Positions 14,907 to 20,560 of a stretch of 20,560 nt of DNA are shown here, in pieces. The stretch's first letter is position 1; every line of letters begins with the position of its first letter. Source of the DNA: RECO01 sp050485385 (lineage in GTDB: Bacteria; Pseudomonadota; Alphaproteobacteria; Geminicoccales; Geminicoccaceae); assembly GCA_050485385.1 (NCBI GenBank), contig JBJHBG010000091.1, positions 1 to 20,560 on the forward strand, read 5' to 3'. A model generated the notes under the pieces. It was not told the origin of the DNA. It did not search any database and was given only the letters and a program-made list of their open reading frames with translations. The position numbers and the translations under genes were made by a program.

Positions 14907-16240
14907 CGGCCGAGGGGCCGGTGCTGGTCCTCACCGTCGGCGGCAGTCCTCAGCCGCTCAAGAGCGCCATCCGCACCGCCGAGCCGTGCTTCGTCGCCTT
15001 CGTCTGCTCGGATGCGAGCGGCCGGCGGGCTGACGGCAGCCCCTCGCCCAGTTCCGTCCCCGAAGCCCACGCCATCGCCGCGGAACTCGGCCTCGAGCCG
15101 ACCGAGTTCGAGGTCCATGAGGTGCCACCGGACGACCCCGACGTGGCGGGGCCGCTCGCCGCCGCGATCGTCGACGCGCTGTGCCGGCGCTTTCCCGCTG
15201 CGCGCCTGCGCTTGGACTACACCGGCGGCACCAAGACCATGTCGGCGGCACTGATGCTGGCCGGCATCCGCGAGCCAGGGGCACGGGTCGAACTGCAGAT
15301 CATGAAGGGCGCGCGGGAAGACCTCAACCACGTGACCGACGGCACCGAACGCCCGGTCCGCCTCGCCGTCGACGCCCTCTTGGCGGCGCGGACCCTGGAC
15401 GTTGCCGACCGCTTCTGGCAGCGCTTCGGCTATGCCGAGGCCGAGGCGCTGCTCGCGGGTCCGGCCGAGGACCTGGAGCACGCCGAGACCGTGCCGCTGG
15501 CCCTACGCCAACGCCTCCGCCGCGCCCACGCCCTCTCCCACCTGTTCGCCGCCTGGGACCGATTCGACCACCCCACCGCATTGCACGTCGCCGGCGCCTG
15601 GGGCGAAGGCCCGCCGCTCGACGCCGCACGCCTGCGGACGTTGCGCTCGCTGGCAACCGAGCGGCGCGCGACGCCCTTGCTGGTGCTGGATCTATGGCGC
15701 AATGCCGAGCGCCGGGCGGCGCGCGGTCAGTTCGAGGACGCGGTCGCGCGCTGCTACCGAGCCACCGAGGCGACAGCGCAGTGGCTGCTCCACGAGCATG
15801 TAGGAATCGAGACTGGCGACGTCGACCTCGCCAAGGTGCCGGCCGATCTGCACCGACGGATCGTCAAGCACGGGTCGCCCAAGGGCAAATTGCAGATCCC
15901 GTTGACGGCGGCGTGGGATCTCCTCTCCGGCTGGGCCGAGCGAGCTGATGCGCCGGCCGCGTTCCGGCACGTGAAGGCAGTGCTGCGCCAGCCGGTGCCC
16001 GCGCTGCGGATGCGGCCGGCGCGCCTTGCCATGGACGACCGCAAGGAGGGCTGGACCGCACGCCGCAACGCCTCGATTCTCGCCCACGGTTTCGACCCCG
16101 TCGGCCCGGACGAGTGGCGCCAAGTCGAAAGCTGGATGCGCCACGTCCTGATCGATGGTATCTTTCCGGGCGCCGGATTGGCGCCGGCAACGCTCTTGCC
16201 CCAGCTCCCCGACCGGGCTCTTTGGACATCGTCGCCATGA
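14903..16240 (+). CDS. CARF-HEPN ribonuclease, TIGR02710-type (Csx1/Csm6-like)
   Basis: This 445-residue protein starts at GTG 14903, overlapping the csm5 stop (GTGA), with GAAGGA 7 nt upstream. The N-terminal CARF domain begins GPVLVLTVGGSPQPLKSAI and contains LDYTGGTKTMSAAL, with TGGTK at 107-111, the ligand-loop motif. The rest is helical. Near the C-terminus, RNASILAHGF provides the HEPN catalytic pattern R-X6-H (Arg388, His395). Proteins of this type are activated by cyclic oligoadenylate made by Cas10 and then degrade RNA nonspecifically. It is the last gene of the csm operon and the only HEPN protein seen, so it is the probable collateral RNase. Which ring size activates it cannot be read from sequence. 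Confidence 0.9.
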   Translation: MTAEGPVLVLTVGGSPQPLKSAIRTAEPCFVAFVCSDASGRRADGSPSPSSVPEAHAIAAELGLEPTEFEVHEVPPDDPDVAGPLAAAIVDALCRRFPAARLRLDYTGGTKTMSAALMLAGIREPGARVELQIMKGAREDLNHVTDGTERPVRLAVDALLAARTLDVADRFWQRFGYAEAEALLAGPAEDLEHAETVPLALRQRLRRAHALSHLFAAWDRFDHPTALHVAGAWGEGPPLDAARLRTLRSLATERRATPLLVLDLWRNAERRAARGQFEDAVARCYRATEATAQWLLHEHVGIETGDVDLAKVPADLHRRIVKHGSPKGKLQIPLTAAWDLLSGWAERADAPAAFRHVKAVLRQPVPALRMRPARLAMDDRKEGWTARRNASILAHGFDPVGPDEWRQVESWMRHVLIDGIFPGAGLAPATLLPQLPDRALWTSSP

Positions 16241-16266
16241 CTCATCTCTTGCAAGGCTGCGGATTG

Positions 16267-16320
16267 TTGCGAAGCCTGCTTGTAACCCTTTGGGATCGCT
16301 ACAATTTTCGGTGGGGGTCC
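16267..16320 (+). promoter_or_regulatory. CRISPR leader of array 2
   Basis: This is the counterpart of the array 1 leader: 54 nt directly before the first repeat, alignable to it without gaps at 38 of 54 positions. The conserved blocks TTGCGAA, AACCC-TTGGGATCG and GGGGGTCC coincide. The array follows 80 nt after the last csm-operon gene, so its promoter must lie within or just before this block unless it is read through from the operon. Confidence 0.75.
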
Positions 16321-17832
16321 CTTTGACTACTTGCCCTGATGAAGAAGGGATCAAGACGCATCGGTGCCGTAGCAGTAGTCGAACTCGTCGGCCTTTGACT
16401 ACTTGCCCTGATGAAGAAGGGATCAAGACGCGGGCGTTGGGAGCGAGTGCCCCTAAAGTGCCCCTTTGACTACTTGCCCTGATGAAGAAGGGATCAAGAC
16501 ACCACTCGGCCTCGGTCAAATCCGGCATCTGCCCTTTGACTACTTGCCCTGATGAAGAAGGGATCAAGACCTGTTGCTGGCGTCGATGTTGACGTGCTGG
16601 GCGTTCTTTGACTACTTGCCCTGATGAAGAAGGGATCAAGACCGCTCTTGGTGACGCACTTCACCTCGGGAAACTTTGACTACTTGCCCTGATGAAGAAG
16701 GGATCAAGACGGATGTCTTCGGTGATGATGGTCATGGTACGATCTTTGACTACTTGCCCTGATGAAGAAGGGATCAAGACCGAGGAGCACGCCGGTCACG
16801 GCCGCGTCTCCGCCTTTGACTACTTGCCCTGATGAAGAAGGGATCAAGACCGCAACTCGTGCAGGCTTTGGACGGCACAGCCGCTTTGACTACTTGCCCT
16901 GATGAAGAAGGGATCAAGACGCCGTCCTGTATCTGGGTCAGCTCGTCCTCGCACCTTTGACTACTTGCCCTGATGAAGAAGGGATCAAGACTCGTTGCGC
17001 GCCACCAAGTTGCGGTGGGTGCGCGCTTTGACTACTTGCCCTGATGAAGAAGGGATCAAGACGGGACGTGTCTGGTCGTCTCGGCAGTAGTCGTCACTTT
17101 GACTACTTGCCCTGATGAAGAAGGGATCAAGACATTAGGGACATGGGCCTTCTTCCTCCGCTTCGGGCTTTGACTACTTGCCCTGATGAAGAAGGGATCA
17201 AGACACCGAATACTTACACGTACAACTACCGACATATCTTTGACTACTTGCCCTGATGAAGAAGGGATCAAGACGGGAAATAGTCCCCAACCTGAAGGCC
17301 AAGGGCCTTTGACTACTTGCCCTGATGAAGAAGGGATCAAGACATCATCTCGATCACGTAGCGGTCGCCCTGCTGGCTTTGACTACTTGCCCTGATGAAG
17401 AAGGGATCAAGACTCTTGGTCTGGGTCACCAAGGCCATACTTGACCTTTGACTACTTGCCCTGATGAAGAAGGGATCAAGACGCAGATTTTCCTTCGCCT
17501 AGATACGACCGCCTGGCTTTGACTACTTGCCCTGATGAAGAAGGGATCAAGACAGCCAAGGCATGGGCCTTGACCTGTCCCAGACTTTGACTACTTGCCC
17601 TGATGAAGAAGGGATCAAGACGGGTGACCTTGGAGATAGAAGCCATGGAAGGACTTTGACTACTTGCCCTGATGAAGAAGGGATCAAGACCGACGACCTG
17701 GAAGAACAGCCTTCCGTCGGCCGTCTTTGACTACTTGCCCTGATGAAGAAGGGATCAAGACGGCGCGATGTCAGCCGCCTTCGCGGCGCGGGCGACTTTG
17801 ACTACTTGCCCTGGTGAAGGAGGGGGCGTGGC
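16321..17832 (+). CRISPR. CRISPR array 2: 22 repeats, 21 spacers (type III-A)
   Basis: The 37-nt repeat begins CTTTGACTACTTGCC and ends AAGGGATCAAGAC. It is identical to the array 1 repeat except for GA instead of AG at positions 5-6. The first repeat starts at 16321, with others at 16393, 16464, 16534, 16606, 16674 and so on to 17725. I saw no base changes in the first 21 copies. Spacers are 31-35 nt. The 22nd copy, at 17796, is degenerate from position 19 onward and runs into a G-rich tract, marking the trailer end. The leader is on the left, so transcription is on the plus strand with ATCAAGAC as crRNA tag. No two spacers are identical, and none was seen to match another part of the window. 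Confidence 0.99.
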
Positions 17833-17850
17833 GGGGGTGGGGGCGTGGGG
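17822..17850 (+). other. G-quadruplex-type tract at the trailer end of array 2
   Basis: Four runs of four or five G occur within 29 nt on the transcribed-sense strand (17822-17826, 17833-17837, 17839-17843, 17847-17850), separated by loops of 6, 1 and 3 nt. The tract begins inside the degenerate last repeat. The pattern satisfies the usual quadruplex rule in DNA or in the array transcript. Any effect on transcription end or array boundary is conjecture. Confidence 0.55.
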
Positions 17851-18006
17851 TCGGTCTGGTCGCCGGGCCGTGATCGACGCGGCGCGACGTCCTGTGGGGC
17901 GAGGCCGCGTGCGCCGGCAGCGAGCGTCGCTGGCAAGCTTGGCAGCGCTCGCGGCCGTCTGCGGCGACGCCCACCTGTCCTCGAACCCGAGCCGAGGAGA
18001 ACGCCC

Positions 18007-18507
18007 TTGAGCCGCTTCGATACCAAAGCTTCCCGTGCCACGTTCGACGTCGTTCCCGCGAACCGTGTCCGCCTTGCCCGGGCGGGCCAGCCGCTGCCCG
18101 CCGACCGGCTCGCCTTGGTCGAGCGGGCAACGGCCCTCTACGCCCGCTGCCGCAATCGTCTCGACGCCGCCCCCTTGATCGAAGCCCTCGCCGACGACGT
18201 CGTCTTGGAGAGCCAGAACGAGTGGGAGCCACTCTCCGGCAAAGCGGCCGTCGCCGCCTATCTGGAGCAGCGCTTCGAAGTCCTCGCCGGTTTCGCCGCC
18301 ACGCGCGACACCGGCCGGCTGGAATTGGGTGTGGTCGATCTGCCCGCGGCCGACGACCACCCGTGCGCCATCTTCGTCCTGGAGGGACGCCGCGTGTCCC
18401 TCGCCGTGCTGCGGACCGACGACGCGGGCGCGATCGTCCGCATCGACTTCGTGACCGTCCTCCCGTCGCCGGCCGCCGCACGCACCAGCGGCATCGTCCC
18501 GACCTGA
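18007..18507 (+). CDS. NTF2-like (SnoaL-fold) protein in the CRISPR locus
   Basis: This 166-residue protein starts at TTG 18007, chosen because GAGGAGA at 17994-18000 stands 6 nt before it; the open frame further upstream is array-derived shadow. ALYARCRNRLDAAPLIEAL, then ADDVVLESQNEWEPLSGK, then AAVAAYLEQRFEVLAGF follow the NTF2/SnoaL layout. In that layout a helix is followed by an L..DVV.E strand, a glycine turn (PLSGK) and a second helix. Later beta segments include CAIFVLEGRRVSLAVLR and IVRIDFVTVLPSP. NTF2-like folds form cone-shaped pockets and often dimerise, with very varied functions. No role in CRISPR adaptation is known to me. It lies between array 2 and cas2 on the same strand, so it probably belongs to the adaptation operon. 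Fold call moderate, function unknown. Confidence 0.7.
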   Translation: MSRFDTKASRATFDVVPANRVRLARAGQPLPADRLALVERATALYARCRNRLDAAPLIEALADDVVLESQNEWEPLSGKAAVAAYLEQRFEVLAGFAATRDTGRLELGVVDLPAADDHPCAIFVLEGRRVSLAVLRTDDAGAIVRIDFVTVLPSPAAARTSGIVPT

Positions 18508-18583
18508 ACAAGCTTGTCGGGGGCTGCAACCGCTGCCGAGAGAACCTAGCTGGAGGGCCGGAACCGCCGCGAGGACCCGGCCC

Positions 18584-18868
18584 ATGCCCCTGCGTACGCT
18601 CCACGTCGTCGCCTACGACATCTCCGATCCGCGCCGCCTGCGCCGCGTGCTGCAGGCGGTCAAGGCCTACAGCACCGGCGGCCAGAAGTCGGTGCACGAG
18701 TGCTGGCTCACCGCCGGTGAGCGGGACGCGCTGCGCGCGCAGCTGCTGGCGGAGATCGACCCGGGCGAGGACAGCGTGCTCTTGATCCGACCGGAGCCCC
18801 ACGCGCCGGTCCGCTGCCTCGGCATCGCCACGCCGCCGCGCGACGCCAGCTTCTTCTACGTCGGCTGA
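18584..18868 (+). CDS. cas2: Cas2 adaptation protein
   Basis: This is a 94-residue protein of normal Cas2 size, starting at ATG 18584 behind GAGGA about 9 nt upstream. RTLHVVAYDISDPRRLRRVL is the Cas2 first strand with its conserved Asp and the basic helix after it. AYSTGGQKSVHECWLTAGE gives the second strand, and the ferredoxin-like fold ends in FFYVG. Cas2 dimers bridge two Cas1 dimers in the spacer-integration complex; nuclease activity is not needed for this. The stop is 6 nt before the cas1 ATG, so the two genes form one unit, with cas2 first. Confidence 0.93.
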   Translation: MPLRTLHVVAYDISDPRRLRRVLQAVKAYSTGGQKSVHECWLTAGERDALRAQLLAEIDPGEDSVLLIRPEPHAPVRCLGIATPPRDASFFYVG

Positions 18869-18874
18869 AGCGCT

Positions 18875-19822
18875 ATGGAGACGCTCTACGTCGATCGCCG
18901 GGCCACGGCGTTGGGGTTCGAGCACGGTGCGGTCGTGATCCGCACCAGCGACGGTGCGCGCCGCACGGTACCCCTGGCGCCGTTGCAGCGCATCGTCGTG
19001 CGCGGTGAGGCTACCCTGTCGAGCCGGCTCCTGGCCGAACTCTGGCGCCACGACACGGGCCTCTTGCTGCTCAGCGGGCGCTATGGTGAGCCGACCGCGC
19101 GCCTGCTGGGTCGCCCGCACGGCGACGTCACCCGCATCCGCGCGCAACACGCCGCCTACGCCGACGACGCCACGCGGCGCGAGATCGCCCGCGTGGCCGT
19201 CAAGGCCAAGGTCCGCGCGCAAGTGAAGCTGTGGGAGAGCATGCTCCAGCAGCACCCGGAGCGGGCGCTGGTGCTGCGGCGGACGCTGGAGCGTCTGCGC
19301 CCCATCGACGAGCGGCTGCAGGCGGCGCGCACCGCCGTCGCCACGCTGCTCGGGCTGGAAGGGGCGGCGGCCGCCGCGCATTTCGAGGCCCTCGCCGCCG
19401 TTCTGCCGCCGCGGCTCGGCTTCGTCGGCCGCAAGCGCCGCCCGCCGCCGGACCCGGTCAACGTGGTCCTGTCCCTTGGCTATACCCTCGCCAGCGCCGA
19501 AGCCGCCCGCCAAGCGCAGATCGCGGGCCTCGACCCGCTGCTCGGCTTCCTGCACGAGCCGGCCCCGCACCGGCCGGCGCTGGCCGCCGACCTGATCGAG
19601 GTGCTGCGGCCGTTCGTCGACGAAGTGGCGCTGGATCTCTTCCACGAGGGCACGCTGCGGCCGGAGCACTTCACCCGGGAGGGCGAGGCTTGCCGCATGG
19701 GCAAGGCCGGCCGGGAGCGTTTCTACCTCGCCTGGGAGCGGCGGGCCCCCGCGTTCGAACGGCTGTTGCGGCTGCAATGCCGGGTCTTGGTGCTACGCCT
19801 GACCGCGGAGGAACCGGCATGA
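18875..19822 (+). CDS. cas1: Cas1 integrase
   Basis: This 315-residue protein starts METLYVDRRATALGFEHGAV. It has the beta-rich N-terminal domain (PLAPLQRIVVRGEATLSSRL) and an all-helical catalytic domain. The metal-binding residues are recognisable: Glu162 in LGLEGAAAAAHFEAL, His227 in GFLHEP and Glu242 in AADLIEVLRP. Cas1 joins new spacers to the leader end of arrays together with Cas2. All key sites are intact, and the length is normal. No reverse transcriptase is fused to it. The stop overlaps the start of the following Cas1-like gene (ATGA), which points to coupled production of the two proteins. Confidence 0.95.
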   Translation: METLYVDRRATALGFEHGAVVIRTSDGARRTVPLAPLQRIVVRGEATLSSRLLAELWRHDTGLLLLSGRYGEPTARLLGRPHGDVTRIRAQHAAYADDATRREIARVAVKAKVRAQVKLWESMLQQHPERALVLRRTLERLRPIDERLQAARTAVATLLGLEGAAAAAHFEALAAVLPPRLGFVGRKRRPPPDPVNVVLSLGYTLASAEAARQAQIAGLDPLLGFLHEPAPHRPALAADLIEVLRPFVDEVALDLFHEGTLRPEHFTREGEACRMGKAGRERFYLAWERRAPAFERLLRLQCRVLVLRLTAEEPA

Positions 19823-20438
19823 CGGCCCTCTATCTCGACGCGATCGAGACACCGGTCCGCGTTCGGCTGGACGGCCCGGCGCTGCGCGTTGAGCGGGCCG
19901 GCGCCGCCGACGGCCGGTTCCCGCTGCGCCGTCTCTCGCGCCTCGTCGCCCGCGGACCGGTCAGCTTCGAGGGCGGGAGCCTCGTTGCCTGCCTCAGCGC
20001 CGGCGTGGCACTCGCCTTCGTCGACGCGCGCGGCGAGCGGCTGGGCACCTGCCTGCCGGCAAAGCCGGTCCCGGCCGCGACCGCCGTCCTCTTGGAGGAC
20101 GCAGCCCTCGTCGGCGTAGCACCAGCGGTGCTGGACGCGTGGCGGCGGGCCGAGGAGCGCCGACAGGTGCTGGCGACGGTGTGCGCCTTGGGCCTCGCCG
20201 TCCCCGACCTCCGCCGCCGCACCGTCGAGCGCCACGTGCTGGTCCGCCTGCAGACGACCGCACCGTCGCTGCCGGTGGAACTGCTCCTGCATCGTGCGGG
20301 CGCGCTCTGCGATGCGGCCGTGGCGACGTGGCTCGTCCGGCAGGGGCTCGGCTGGAGCTGGCAGGGCGGCCGCGATCCCGCCTTCGACCTCCGGCGCGAT
20401 CTGGGCGGCGCATTGGAGGTGGGCCTATGGTCGCATTT
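19819..20438 (+). pseudogene. Second Cas1-like protein, apparently interrupted by an IS
   Basis: The gene starts at ATG 19819 (MTALYLDAIETPVRVRLDG) in ATGA overlap with cas1. Its N-terminal part mirrors the Cas1 beta domain: FPLRRLSRLVARGPVSFEGG corresponds in order to the PLxRIxRVVVRGxV strand pattern of Cas1, and VACLSAGVALAFVDARGERL to the next block. The later part is helical (AWRRAEERRQVLATVCALGL; ELLLHRAGALCDAAVATWLV) and ends near FDLRRDLGGALEVGLW. I do not see the Cas1 Glu and His active-site motifs. After about 20438 the sequence becomes the upstream region of an IS5-type transposase, although the frame stays open to the window end. It resembles shorter Cas1-like companions beside cas1 in other loci, known to me only by pattern. 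The junction position is approximate. Confidence 0.65.
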
Positions 20439-20560
20439 GGGCACCTCGAAAAACCTCTTGATCGCAGGCCGTTGGCGTGAGTCGATGGTCATGACGAGCG
20501 GGAGAGCGGCATGGCGGGTCAGCGGGGTTTCTTCGACGTCGACGAGCGGCTGGCGGCGTT
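20439..20560 (+). mobile_element. Left part of a second IS5-type element
   Basis: From about 20439 the sequence reads GGGCACCTCGAAAAACC, which looks like the terminal repeat of IS5-type elements that carry a CTCGAAAAAC core. A transposase start follows 72 nt later. The other end lies outside the window, so inverted repeats and target duplication cannot be checked. The boundary is therefore approximate. Confidence 0.5.
20511..20560 (+). CDS. IS5-family transposase, N-terminal fragment
   Basis: ATG 20511 stands behind GGAGA at 20500-20504. The 16 residues before the window edge read MAGQRGFFDVDERLAA, the typical opening of one IS5-family transposase subgroup (GFFDVDERL). This is a different subgroup from the element at 2587-3941. 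The fragment is very short, so the call rests on that opening and on the disrupted gene just upstream. Confidence 0.6.
   Translation, partial: MAGQRGFFDVDERLAA

Noticed and set aside
15692..16639. Minus-strand open frame running through the start of array 2, with a repeated IPSSSGQVVK segment
   Set aside because: The repeated peptide is only the translated CRISPR repeat; there is no real coding gene.
17771..19777. 668-residue minus-strand open frame opposite the NTF2-like gene, cas2 and cas1
   Set aside because: It lies antisense to three coupled genes with clear motifs and contains no recognisable domain.
18875..19822. Reverse transcriptase fused to Cas1
   Set aside because: The protein starts directly with the Cas1 beta domain, and no RT motif (YADD-type) is present in or next to it.

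Overview
This window comes from a GC-rich genome that is probably an alphaproteobacterium. The IS5-type transposases, the short tyrosine recombinase and the LuxR-type regulator all resemble families common in that class; this is inference from protein style, not a placement by marker genes. The CRISPR half looks visibly richer in G+C than the first 2.3 kb, so it may have a separate history.

Left flank (1-5800). A partial lipoprotein gene and a membrane-protein gene sit on the minus strand, followed by a LuxR-type regulator on the same strand. Then comes a decayed IS5-family element (about 2587-3941) with recognisable terminal inverted repeats and CTAG at both ends. It abuts what is left of a BOF/YgiW-type OB-fold gene. 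Next are a tyrosine recombinase broken by a one-base deletion, a strong hairpin, and an intact ParD/ParE-type toxin-antitoxin pair preceded by a perfect palindrome. This has the look of mobile-element debris at the edge of a defence region.

CRISPR-Cas region (6078-20560), all on the plus strand. The order is cas6; CRISPR array 1 (7 repeats, 6 spacers); a tightly packed type III-A operon; CRISPR array 2 (22 repeats, 21 spacers); an NTF2-like gene with a TTG start; cas2; cas1; and a second Cas1-like gene. The III-A operon runs NE0113-type CARF protein, cas10/csm1, csm2, csm3, csm4, csm5, and a TIGR02710-type CARF-HEPN protein. The second Cas1-like gene appears to be interrupted by another IS5-type element that runs off the window.

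How it should work. Cas1-Cas2 (and perhaps the Cas1-like protein) add spacers next to the two related leaders. Cas6 cuts the transcripts to leave an AUCAAGAC 5' tag. Cas10, Csm2-Csm5 and crRNA form the targeting complex. Cas10 keeps both its HD nuclease motif and its GGDD cyclase motif, and Csm3 keeps its slicing Asp, so RNA cutting, DNA cutting and cyclic oligoadenylate (cOA) signalling all look possible. The HEPN protein is the probable cOA-activated RNase. The NE0113 protein has a CARF domain but no visible HEPN motif and may sense or degrade the signal. The least conventional parts are the NTF2-like gene placed between array and adaptation genes, the second Cas1-like gene, and the fixed AG/GA repeat difference between the two arrays.
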